Assembly: GCA_965660945.1 (NCBI GenBank) | Contig: CBFIBS010000014.1 | Coordinates: forward strand, 17,398-81,397 | Source: UBA7985 sp002711265 | GTDB taxonomy: Bacteria; Pseudomonadota; Alphaproteobacteria; UBA7985 | DNA length: 64,000 bases | Reading direction: 5' to 3' | Shown here: piece by piece, positions 31,432-39,911 of the stretch | Layout of the letters: each line of letters opens with the position of its first letter | Position numbering within the stretch: the first letter of the stretch is position 1 | Program-made: the position numbers and the translations under genes | Notes under the pieces: model-generated | The model's input: only the letters and a program-made list of their open reading frames with translations | Databases searched by the model: none | Told to the model about the DNA's origin: nothing

Positions 31432-34392
31432 ATGGCTTTCAAAGCGACGACGTACCAGCCCTACGATTTTGCCAACCGCCGTCACATCGGCCCGTCCCCG
31501 AGCGAGATGGATGCAATGCTGCACCAGCTTGGGGTGCCCGATCTGGAGACCCTGCTGGGGCAGACGGTCCCGGCGAGCATCCGGCAGGCAGAGCCACTGG
31601 ACTTCGGCGAACCCATGTCCGAGCAGGGTTTCCTCGCCCATATGCGCGAGATCGCCGCGGAGAACAGCGTTATGACCTCGCTGATCGGGCAGGGCTACCA
31701 CGGGACCGTCACCCCACCGGTGATCCAGCGTAACGTGCTGGAAAACCCGGCTTGGTACACGGCCTACACGCCCTATCAGCCGGAGATCAGTCAGGGCAGA
31801 CTGGAGGCACTGCTCAACTTCCAGACCATGGTTTCCGACCTTACGGGTCTGGAAATCGCCAACGCCTCGCTGCTCGATGAATCCACCGCAGCGGCCGAAG
31901 CCATGACCATGGCGCAGCGGGTCGCCAAGTCCAAGGCCATGGCCTTCTTCGTCGACGAAAACTGCCACCCGCAGAACATCGCCGTTCTCCGCACCCGCGC
32001 CGAGCCGCTGGGGATAGAGGTGATCGTCGGCCCGCCCGAGGCCTTGCAGCCTGAGCAGGTCTTCGGCGCGATCTTCCAGTACCCCGGCACCCGTGGGGGC
32101 CTGCGCGACTTCAGCGCCGAGATGGAGGCGCTGCACGAGCACCGTGCGGTCGGTATCGTCATCGCCGATCCGCTGGCGCTGTGCCTGCTCAAGCCCCCGG
32201 GTGAGATGGGCGCCGACATCGCCGTGGGCAGCACCCAGCGCTTCGGCGTTCCGATCGGCTATGGCGGTCCGCACGCGGCCTACATGTCCTGCCGCGACGC
32301 CTTCAAGCGCGCCATGCCCGGCCGGCTGGTCGGCGTGTCGATCGACAGCCACGGCAACCGCGCCTACCGCCTGTCGCTGCAGACCCGAGAGCAGCACATC
32401 CGCCGGGAGAAGGCGACCTCGAACGTCTGCACCGCGCAGGCTCTGCTCGCGGTCATGGCTTCCTTCTACGCCGTCTTCCACGGCCCTGAAGGCCTTCGGG
32501 CGATTGCCCAGCGCGTGCACCAGAACACGCTGCGGCTCGCGCGGGGTCTGGAGGCAGCAGGCTTCACCACCGGCGACAGCCNNNNNNNNNTTGCCCAGCG
32601 CGTGCACCAGAACACGCTGCGGCTCGCGCGGGGTCTGGAGGCAGCAGGCTTCACCACCGGCGACAGCAACGGCAACGGAGATGGCTTCTTCGACACCCTG
32701 TGCGTGGCGGTCGGGGACCGTCAGGCAGCGCTGACGCAGGCCGCGCTGGACGCGGGCATCAACCTGCGCGCCATCGGTGCCGATCACCTCGGCATTACCC
32801 TCGATGAGACCACTGGTGAGGCCACCATCGATGCGGTGCTGCGGGCCTTCGGCGTAGCTGACGGCGCTGGCAGCGTTACCGTTCAAGCCGACGAGGTTCG
32901 CGTCCCCGACGCGCTGGTGCGGCGGTCGTCTTATCTCGATCACGAGATTTTCCACATGAACCGGTCGGAGACTGAGATGATGCGCTATATGCGCCGCCTC
33001 TCCGACCGTGATCTGGCGCTGGACCGGGCGATGATCCCGCTGGGCTCCTGTACGATGAAGCTCAATGCTGCCGCCGAGATGATGCCGATCAGCTGGCCGG
33101 AGTTTGCCAGCCTGCACCCCTTCGCCCCGGTGGAGCAGGCCGCAGGCTACCAGCGCTTCGTGCAGACGCTGTCCGAGCGGCTGTGCGTGATCACCGGCTA
33201 CGACGCCTTTTCCATGCAGCCCAACTCAGGGGCACAGGGCGAGTATGCCGGGCTGCTGACCATCGCCGGCTACCACCGCGCGCGGGGTGAGGATCAGCGA
33301 CGGGTGTGCCTGATCCCGATGAGCGCCCACGGCACCAACCCCGCCTCGGCGCAGATGGTTGGCTGGCGCGTGGTGCCGGTTGCTTCGGCTGAAAACGGCG
33401 ACATCGACCTCGACGATTTCCGCGCCAAGGCCGAAGCCCATGCCGACGAACTCGCCGGTTGTATGATCACCTATCCGTCGACCCACGGCGTGTTCGAAGA
33501 AACGGTGCGTGAAGTCTGCGCGATCACCCACCAATTCGGCGGGCAGGTCTATATCGACGGTGCCAACATGAACGCCATGGTCGGCCTGTCGCGGCCTGGC
33601 GATCTGGGCGGCGATGTCAGCCACCTGAACCTGCACAAGACCTTCGCCATCCCCCACGGCGGCGGCGGCCCCGGTATGGGTCCGATCGGGGTCAAGGCGC
33701 ACCTCGCCGAGCACCTGCCCGGTCACCCGGAGGGCGAAGGCGCGGTCGGCCCGGTCAGCGCAGCGCCGCTGGGCTCGGCGTCGATCCTCGCGATTTCCTA
33801 TGCCTACGTGATGATGATGGGCGGGGAGGGGCTGACACAGGCTTCGCGCGTCGCCATCCTCAACGCCAACTACATCGCCGCCCGGCTGGAAGGCGCGTTC
33901 GAGATCCTGTTCAAGGGGCCGACGGGCCGCGTGGCGCACGAGTGCATCATCGACACTCGGCCCTTCGAGGCCAGCGCCGGGATCACGGTTGAAGACATCG
34001 CCAAACGCCTGATGGACAGCGGTTTTCATGCCCCGACCATGAGCTGGCCGGTGGCGGGGACGCTGATGGTCGAACCCACCGAAAGCGAGAGCCTCGCCGA
34101 GCTGGATCGCTTCTGCGACGCCATGCTGTCCATCCGCGAAGAAATCCGCGCGGTCGAAGATGGCCGCAGCGACCCGGCGAACAACCCGCTCAAGCACGCC
34201 CCCCACACCATGGCCGACCTCGTCGGTGAGTGGGACCGACCCTACAGCCGGGAGCAGGGGGTCTTTCCCGCCGGTGCGCCGCGCACCGACAAGTATTGGC
34301 CGCCGGTAAACCGCGTGGACAACGCCTTCGGCGACCGGCATCTGGTCTGTGTTTGTCCCCCCATGGAGGACTATGCCCTGGCGGCTGAATAG
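31432..34392 (+). CDS. gcvP: Glycine dehydrogenase (decarboxylating) P protein, with assembly gap
   Basis: A single-chain P protein. The PLP lysine is in NLHKTFAIPHGGGGPG; other landmarks are RRHIGPS at the start, IPLGSCTMKLNAAAEM, QPNSGAQGEYAGLL and SAHGTNPASAQM. As written it has 986 codons, including nine N (32582-32590) and a second copy of a 77-bp stretch. Removing 32581-32667 (87 bp, 29 codons) restores a continuous reading of 957 residues, the normal family length, so the gene is intact in the organism and the extra piece is an assembly artefact. It decarboxylates glycine and loads the lipoyl arm of GcvH. Confidence 0.95.
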   Translation: MAFKATTYQPYDFANRRHIGPSPSEMDAMLHQLGVPDLETLLGQTVPASIRQAEPLDFGEPMSEQGFLAHMREIAAENSVMTSLIGQGYHGTVTPPVIQRNVLENPAWYTAYTPYQPEISQGRLEALLNFQTMVSDLTGLEIANASLLDESTAAAEAMTMAQRVAKSKAMAFFVDENCHPQNIAVLRTRAEPLGIEVIVGPPEALQPEQVFGAIFQYPGTRGGLRDFSAEMEALHEHRAVGIVIADPLALCLLKPPGEMGADIAVGSTQRFGVPIGYGGPHAAYMSCRDAFKRAMPGRLVGVSIDSHGNRAYRLSLQTREQHIRREKATSNVCTAQALLAVMASFYAVFHGPEGLRAIAQRVHQNTLRLARGLEAAGFTTGDSXXXXAQRVHQNTLRLARGLEAAGFTTGDSNGNGDGFFDTLCVAVGDRQAALTQAALDAGINLRAIGADHLGITLDETTGEATIDAVLRAFGVADGAGSVTVQADEVRVPDALVRRSSYLDHEIFHMNRSETEMMRYMRRLSDRDLALDRAMIPLGSCTMKLNAAAEMMPISWPEFASLHPFAPVEQAAGYQRFVQTLSERLCVITGYDAFSMQPNSGAQGEYAGLLTIAGYHRARGEDQRRVCLIPMSAHGTNPASAQMVGWRVVPVASAENGDIDLDDFRAKAEAHADELAGCMITYPSTHGVFEETVREVCAITHQFGGQVYIDGANMNAMVGLSRPGDLGGDVSHLNLHKTFAIPHGGGGPGMGPIGVKAHLAEHLPGHPEGEGAVGPVSAAPLGSASILAISYAYVMMMGGEGLTQASRVAILNANYIAARLEGAFEILFKGPTGRVAHECIIDTRPFEASAGITVEDIAKRLMDSGFHAPTMSWPVAGTLMVEPTESESLAELDRFCDAMLSIREEIRAVEDGRSDPANNPLKHAPHTMADLVGEWDRPYSREQGVFPAGAPRTDKYWPPVNRVDNAFGDRHLVCVCPPMEDYALAAE
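32504..32667. repeat. Assembly-gap artefact: 77-bp exact duplicate flanking nine N
   Basis: 32504-32580 equals 32591-32667 base for base; the copies are separated by one C and nine N. Exact overlap of contig ends at a k-mer-sized length is typical of scaffolding without merging. It is not a biological repeat. Confidence 0.93.
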
Positions 34393-34536
34393 GCGACCGA
34401 ATAGGCGACCGGATCAGCGGCTGGGCAGGCGGGGCCGAAGCGGTATCGCATCAGCTCATCGAAGGTGGGAAAGCCGCTTGACGCGGCACCCCGCCGGGTC
34501 TGTCATAGGCGTCCCTGATACCGGAGGATCTCGCCC

Positions 34537-35406
34537 GTGAAGCTGAAGCAACCCGTCTTTCCCGCCCCCGCTGACGCTGCCGCGCGGCTGGGGGTCGAGC
34601 CCGTGATCTGCTACCCCGTGGACACACTGCCGCCTGCGCCCATGGACCTCTACGCCGCCGCCGCCGAGGGCATGGAACTGGTGGGCGAGGCGCTGGCACC
34701 GCCGCGCGATGCTGTGACCTTCGAGGTGCCTGCGGGGCACTTCTTCCGTATCGTCTCTGTCGAAGGCCCGCAGGTCGGCGATCTCAACCTCTGGAACGCG
34801 CGCGATCTGTCCGAGCGCTTCTACACCGGCAAGACTCGGGCGCTGCACGGCACGCATCTGTCGACCGGTGACCGGCTGTGGTCGGGCTTTCCCTTCCTGC
34901 GTCCCATGGCGACCATCACCGCCGACACGTTGGACTGGTACGGCTTCGATGAATTCGGCGGGTCTGTGCACGATGTCATCGGTACCCGCTGCGATCCCTA
35001 TACCGCGCATCTGCTCAGTGGCGGGCAGTACCACAACTGTTGCCACTCGAACCTGAGCCGCAGCCTCGCCGCACAGACCGGACGGGTGCCACAGGCGGTC
35101 GAGGCCGACGTTCATGACGTGCTCAACGTCTTCATGTGCACGGGCTTTACCCACGACACCCACCAGTATTTCATGAAGGCGAGCCCGGTGCGTCCGGGCG
35201 ACTTTCTGGAATTCTTCGCCGAGATCGACCTGCTCGGCGCGCTGTCGGCCTGCCCGGGTGGGGATTGCTCGACCGAGCATTCCTCGGACCTCGCCGCCTG
35301 CCACCCGCTCAAGGTTGAGATTTACCGGCCGGCCAGCGGTGCTCTGGCGTCGGCGGTTTGGTCCTCGCCGCCTGCGAGCGGCTATGACCGCAGCCACGGT
35401 CTGTGA
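34537..35406 (+). CDS. DUF1989 (urea carboxylase-associated) family protein
   Basis: 289 residues. Pattern of the DUF1989/UAAP family: FEVPAGHFFRIVSVEGPQVGDLNLWNARD, YTGKTRALHGTHLSTGDRLWS, conserved Cys/His sets (QYHNCCHSN, ACPGGDCS). Family members are found beside urea carboxylase, guanidine or allophanate genes and with amino-acid catabolism; the molecular function is not settled, although the Cys/His residues suggest metal binding. None of the urea genes is near; the neighbour is gcvTHP, 144 bp upstream. Start GTG 34537 with GGAGG nine bases upstream. Confidence 0.82.
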   Translation: MKLKQPVFPAPADAAARLGVEPVICYPVDTLPPAPMDLYAAAAEGMELVGEALAPPRDAVTFEVPAGHFFRIVSVEGPQVGDLNLWNARDLSERFYTGKTRALHGTHLSTGDRLWSGFPFLRPMATITADTLDWYGFDEFGGSVHDVIGTRCDPYTAHLLSGGQYHNCCHSNLSRSLAAQTGRVPQAVEADVHDVLNVFMCTGFTHDTHQYFMKASPVRPGDFLEFFAEIDLLGALSACPGGDCSTEHSSDLAACHPLKVEIYRPASGALASAVWSSPPASGYDRSHGL

Positions 35407-35511
35407 CGCTCAGCGAGGGCAGGTACAGCGCCTTTCATTTTACAGCTGTTAATATTTTGGATGGAGCATAGATTTCATAGGGCATAATCGGCAATCAGGG
35501 AGGGGGAACAC

Positions 35512-36960
35512 ATGGTTGAGGAAAGGGGACGGCACTACATTGGTGGCGCATGGCTGGGCGATGCACCTCATGGATTGATGCCGGTGGAAAATCCATCCGA
35601 CGGGGTCGTTTTTGCCCAGGCGCCCTATGGTTCGGCTGAGCTGGCGTCTCAGGCGGTGCTGGCAGCGCGGCACGCATTCGAAAGCACGCAGTGGGCGTCA
35701 AACCCCCGCCTCCGGGCGACAGTCCTGCTGACTTTCGCTGACGAGCTGGAGCGCCGCGCCGATGAAATCGCCGAGCTCCTCGCCCGTGAAAACGGCAAGG
35801 TTTACGCTCAGGCGCGGCACGAAATCACCGCGGGCTACAGCGAGGCACGCTACTACGCCGGTCTTGCCAGAAATGTCTTCGGACGAACCTTCGAAAGCGG
35901 GCCGGGTAAGATGAGCCTGATGACCCGCGAACCTGCAGGGGTGGTCTCGGTCATCGTGCCATGGAACGCGCCCGTGACGCTGCTGGTACGGTCCGTCGCC
36001 CCGGCGCTGGCCGCAGGGTGCTCGGTCGTCGTCAAGCCTGCGCCGCAAACCCCCCTGACTAACGCCGCGGTGATGTCCTGCTTCGATGCGGTCGACAGCA
36101 TGCCCGCGGGTATCATCAATTCGGTCAACGAATACGGAACCGAAGTCGGTACCGTCCTCTCCACCCACCCCGAAATCGACGTTATTTCTTTCACGGGTTC
36201 GAGCAAAACCGGCAAAATCATCATGGCCAACGCGTCTGAGACGATCAAACACGTCTCACTCGAACTCGGTGGTAAGTCCCCGGCCATCGTGTTCGACAGC
36301 GCTGATCTCGACACTGCCGTTACGGAGATAAAGCGCGGCGCCCTGGCGCTGAACGGCCAGATGTGCACCTGCATTAGCCGGGTTTTGGTCCATGACAGCG
36401 TCTACGACGAGGTTTGTCTGCGGCTGCGCAATGCCTTTGAACAGACCACGGTCGGGGATGCTCTGAGCCCCGGTGTCGAACTGGGGCCGATCATCGACAA
36501 GCCAAATCAAGAGCGCCTTCTGCGCATTATTGATCGCGCGGATCAGGAAGCCCGAATGGTGGTGCGGGGGACTGCTGGCGGAAACGATCTGTCAAAGGGG
36601 TATTTCATCACGCCATCGATGTTCGAGATCAATGACGTGACCCACGATCTGGTTCAGGACGAGCTCTTCGGCCCGATTGTGTCACTCGAGCGCTTCGCGG
36701 ATGAGGCTGAAGCGATCGAAAAGTCCAACGCAACGCGCTATGGCCTCGCTGCGTCGGTGTATACGCGAGACTTGAATCTTTCCATGCGCATGGGGCGAAA
36801 GCTCAAGTTCGGCACGGTCTGGATGAACTGCCACAACCGTTTGCTGGCCGAAGTCGAGACCGGCGGCTACCGCGAAAGCGGCATCGGGCGCCTGCACGGC
36901 ACCGAGGCGATGAACGATTTTCTGGAGACCAAGCACATCTACTACGAGAGCGGCGAATAA
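35512..36960 (+). CDS. Aldehyde dehydrogenase
   Basis: 482 residues, complete. Catalytic N152 (VPWNAP), E251 (LELGGKSP) and C285 (NGQMCTC). It resembles NAD-dependent betaine-aldehyde/salicylaldehyde-type ALDHs, but the substrate cannot be named. Its stop overlaps the start of the iron alcohol dehydrogenase by one base (TAATG), so the two act together, probably alcohol to aldehyde to acid. First gene of the 35512-39789 operon. Confidence 0.85.
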   Translation: MVEERGRHYIGGAWLGDAPHGLMPVENPSDGVVFAQAPYGSAELASQAVLAARHAFESTQWASNPRLRATVLLTFADELERRADEIAELLARENGKVYAQARHEITAGYSEARYYAGLARNVFGRTFESGPGKMSLMTREPAGVVSVIVPWNAPVTLLVRSVAPALAAGCSVVVKPAPQTPLTNAAVMSCFDAVDSMPAGIINSVNEYGTEVGTVLSTHPEIDVISFTGSSKTGKIIMANASETIKHVSLELGGKSPAIVFDSADLDTAVTEIKRGALALNGQMCTCISRVLVHDSVYDEVCLRLRNAFEQTTVGDALSPGVELGPIIDKPNQERLLRIIDRADQEARMVVRGTAGGNDLSKGYFITPSMFEINDVTHDLVQDELFGPIVSLERFADEAEAIEKSNATRYGLAASVYTRDLNLSMRMGRKLKFGTVWMNCHNRLLAEVETGGYRESGIGRLHGTEAMNDFLETKHIYYESGE

Positions 36961-38075
36961 TGCCGCTAATCCAGTACCTCTCGCGGATCTTATTTGATTT
37001 CGGCGCGGTCTCTGGCCTCGGTGAGGAGATCGAGCGGCTCGGGCTGAAGCGGCCCTTGCTGGTCACCGACCCGGGCGTTGCCGGCGCGGGCATCCTCGAA
37101 CGCGCGCTCCATGCTGCGCCGCAGTCCGACATTGTGGTCTATGACCGAACGACGGAGAACCCGACTGAACAATCGCTGCTCGAGTGCCTCGAACTCTGGC
37201 ACGACCGGGGCTGTGATGGGGTCATCGCGCTGGGGGGTGGTTCGCCGATCGACCTGTCCAAGGCGGTCGCGCTCCTCTCAAGCCACGGTGGGCGGCTGGC
37301 TGACTACGCTGTCAAAACCGGTGGTTCCGATGCGATTGGCAAGGTCTCCCCACAGATCGCCATTCCGACAGCCGCCGGAACGGGCGCCGAGGTTGGCCGG
37401 GCTTGCGTGATGTCACAGCTCGATGGGAGCAAAGTCGTCGCCGTCAATCTGAACATGGTCGCCGACACCGTGATCTGTGATCCGGAATTGACCCTGAGCC
37501 TACCCCCCCATCTGACGGCTGCAACAGGGATCGACGCCCTGAGCCACGGGGTCGAAACCTACTGCAGCACCTGGGACAACCCCCCGGCCGCCGCTATCGG
37601 GCTTGATGCGGTCAGGAGGGCGAGACATTGGCTACCGGTCGCGGTGCACGACGGTGGCAACCGACAAGCCCGCTGGGAAATGATGATGGCTGCGTTGGAA
37701 GGGGGCCTGTGCCTGCAGAAGGCCCTGGGTGGGGCGCACGCTATGGCCACGCCTCTGGGCGAGTTGCACCTTCATCACGGCACGCTGATCGGCATTCTTT
37801 TGCCCCACATCCTGCGCTTCAACGAAGGCTTTGCCGACGCGGCCTATGCCGACCTGCGGGTCGCGATGAACGCGCCTGAGCGGCTCCCCTTGCATGAAGT
37901 GATGTTGGATTTTGTCGACGGCCTCGGCCTGCCCACGACCCTGTCGGCTTTGGGTGTGGACCCGAAGGTTCTGCCTGGAATTGCTGAAAAGGCGAGCAGA
38001 GATCACCTCTCCGCGACGAACCCGCGTCCGGCGTCGGCTCAGGACTATCTGAACTTGCTGGAGGCCGCGCTGTGA
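36960..38075 (+). CDS. Iron-containing (group III) alcohol dehydrogenase
   Basis: 371 residues. NAD loop GGGSPIDLSKA (about 92-102); iron ligands D192 and H196 (GIDALSHGVET), with further His in GGAHAMATPLGELHLHHG. It oxidises an alcohol or reduces an aldehyde or semialdehyde. It overlaps the preceding ALDH by 1 bp and the next small ORF by GTGA. A maleylacetate reductase role was considered because an aromatic monooxygenase follows, but the iron-ligand region reads like ordinary Fe-ADHs. Confidence 0.85.
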   Translation: MPLIQYLSRILFDFGAVSGLGEEIERLGLKRPLLVTDPGVAGAGILERALHAAPQSDIVVYDRTTENPTEQSLLECLELWHDRGCDGVIALGGGSPIDLSKAVALLSSHGGRLADYAVKTGGSDAIGKVSPQIAIPTAAGTGAEVGRACVMSQLDGSKVVAVNLNMVADTVICDPELTLSLPPHLTAATGIDALSHGVETYCSTWDNPPAAAIGLDAVRRARHWLPVAVHDGGNRQARWEMMMAALEGGLCLQKALGGAHAMATPLGELHLHHGTLIGILLPHILRFNEGFADAAYADLRVAMNAPERLPLHEVMLDFVDGLGLPTTLSALGVDPKVLPGIAEKASRDHLSATNPRPASAQDYLNLLEAAL

Positions 38076-38194
38076 ACACAGAGGCAAGAGCCTTCAACCC
38101 CGCGATTGGCGGTGTGGGGTGGAGCGTGGGACCGGAACAGTGCCATGCGATTAATCAGTGCCGGCAAAGACCAGGCGAGGCGTGGCCGCGATGA
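38072..38194 (+). CDS. 40-codon translationally coupled small ORF of unknown nature
   Basis: It starts at a GTG overlapping the Fe-ADH stop (GTGA) and ends at a TGA overlapping the monooxygenase ATG (ATGA), filling the gap between them exactly. The peptide starts MNTEARAFNPAIGGVGWS and is rich in Gly, Trp, Cys and Arg; I recognise no family. It may be a genuine small protein, a translation-coupling leader, or the residue of a deleted gene. The double 4-base overlap is evidence that ribosomes pass through it. Confidence 0.4.
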   Translation: MNTEARAFNPAIGGVGWSVGPEQCHAINQCRQRPGEAWPR

Positions 38195-39789
38195 TCGACT
38201 TTGAACAAACCTACGATGTACTGGTGGTCGGCGGAGGGCCGGTCGGTTTTGGCCTTGCCCTCGAACTGGGACAGCGCGGGCACAGCGTTGCCATTGTCGA
38301 GCGAACCGCCACGTTGCACACCATCCCCCGCGGCCAGAATCTGACCCAGCGGACCATGGAACATTTTCATGCCTGGGGATGCGAAGACGAAGTGCGCGCG
38401 GCCCGTATCGTCCCCCGGGACTATGCGATCGGCGGCATGACATCGTACCGAACGCTGCTGTCTGGATACCATTACGACTGGATGCAGCGGGAGATGGTCC
38501 GGCCCTACTACTTTTGCGACAACGAGCGGCTGCCGCAGTATCTGATGGAGGGTGCGTTGAGAGCACGCGCTGCGACCCTGCCGAACATCGCTGTCAACTA
38601 TGGGACCACCTTCCACGTACTGGAACAGGACGCCGCCAGCGTCACCGCCCAGCTGACCGATGCCGCCGGCACGGAGCGGAGGCTACGCGCCCGCTACGTG
38701 GTGGGCACAGACGGCAGCAATTCGCCGGTGCGGCGGTCGGCGGGCATCACGCAGACCACCAACGATCATGACAAGCGCATGGTGCTGCTGGTGTTCAGAT
38801 CAAAGCAGTTGCATGAAGAGCTCAACCGGTTCCCGGATAAGCAGTTTTACTGCGTGCTCCATGAAGAATTGCAGGGATACTGGCGATTCTTCGGTCGGGT
38901 CGACTTTGGCACAACGTGGTTTTTTCATGCGCCGGTTCCCGCTGACACAACCAAAGACAATTTCGATTTCCGCGGTTTTCTCGAAAGTGCAATCGGGACG
39001 AGCGTCGATATCGAATTCGAGCACATTGGCTTCTGGGATCTGCGAATTGCGCAGGCAGACAAATACCGTCAGGACCGCGTCTTCATCGCCGGGGACGCCT
39101 GCCACTCCCATCCGCCATACGGGGGCTATGGCGTGAACACCGGGCTGGAGGATGCGCGAAATCTCGGCTGGAAGTTGTCGGCGCAGCTCTCGGGCTGGGG
39201 CAGCGAAGCCCTGCTGAGTAGCTACGAAGAAGAACGCCACCCGGTATTTCAGACCACGGCCGAGCAGTTCATCGCGCGGTTTATCGAGGAAGACCGGGAT
39301 TTTCTGAACGCGCACTCGCCCGAGGCGATGGGAGAGGCCGAATTTCGCAAGGTCTGGGACCAGCGGAATGCGGAGGCCGCAGAAGTCATGTCGTTCGCGC
39401 CGAATTATGATGGCTCTTCGGTCGTCTGGGGGGACAGTGCGGCGACACCCAGCGCGGTCGGTACCCACGAAGACCGCGCCAGAGCCGGCCACCACCTGAC
39501 CCCCTGCGCGCTGTCGGATGGTTCAAACGTTTATGAGCATCTGGGCCCGGGTTACACGCTGTTCCTTGCTGAGCACGATGAGGATCGGGACCGTCGCGCG
39601 CAGGACTTTAGCGAGGCTGCCGACGCGCTGGGCGTCCCGCTGCGCATCGTCGCCACAGGCACCACTGAGGCGATGCGGTTCTGGGGGGGCAGAGCGGTAC
39701 TGATCCGGCCAGACAGCTATGTCGCCTGGGCTTCTGACCACCGTGACGCGGATGCCGGGCACGTTCTCTCACGGGCGGCAGGGCGCTAG
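38191..39789 (+). CDS. FAD-dependent aromatic-ring monooxygenase, MhpA/PheA-like
   Basis: 532 residues from ATG 38191; an upstream GTG at 38158 is possible. It is a group A flavin hydroxylase: the FAD Rossmann motif VVGGGPVGFGLALEL (about 12-26), the DG motif YVVGTDGSNSPVRR and the GD motif RVFIAGDACHSHPPYGGYGVNTGLEDARNLGWKL. The C-terminal thioredoxin-like domain is present but without catalytic Cys. Such enzymes hydroxylate phenols using NAD(P)H and O2, but no ring-cleavage dioxygenase lies nearby, so product fate is not visible. Terminal gene of the ALDH/Fe-ADH operon. Confidence 0.87.
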   Translation: MIDFEQTYDVLVVGGGPVGFGLALELGQRGHSVAIVERTATLHTIPRGQNLTQRTMEHFHAWGCEDEVRAARIVPRDYAIGGMTSYRTLLSGYHYDWMQREMVRPYYFCDNERLPQYLMEGALRARAATLPNIAVNYGTTFHVLEQDAASVTAQLTDAAGTERRLRARYVVGTDGSNSPVRRSAGITQTTNDHDKRMVLLVFRSKQLHEELNRFPDKQFYCVLHEELQGYWRFFGRVDFGTTWFFHAPVPADTTKDNFDFRGFLESAIGTSVDIEFEHIGFWDLRIAQADKYRQDRVFIAGDACHSHPPYGGYGVNTGLEDARNLGWKLSAQLSGWGSEALLSSYEEERHPVFQTTAEQFIARFIEEDRDFLNAHSPEAMGEAEFRKVWDQRNAEAAEVMSFAPNYDGSSVVWGDSAATPSAVGTHEDRARAGHHLTPCALSDGSNVYEHLGPGYTLFLAEHDEDRDRRAQDFSEAADALGVPLRIVATGTTEAMRFWGGRAVLIRPDSYVAWASDHRDADAGHVLSRAAGR

Positions 39790-39911
39790 CCTGCCCGGAA
39801 TGGGCGTCGCGTTTCGGCCGACCGGTCTGAGCGCAGTTTTGGATTGCCTGAATCCAGCCTCTAGTACAGACTTTGCTCTCTAGGGTGAGCGGGAGTGCGC
39901 GGGAGGTTTGT

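Noticed and set aside
32504..32667. True tandem duplication in gcvP
   Set aside because: The copies are exact, flank a run of N, and removal gives the standard protein length in frame.
36960..38075. Maleylacetate reductase
   Set aside because: The neighbour is an aromatic hydroxylase, but the motifs fit general Fe-alcohol dehydrogenases and no hydroxyquinol or chlorocatechol dioxygenase is present.
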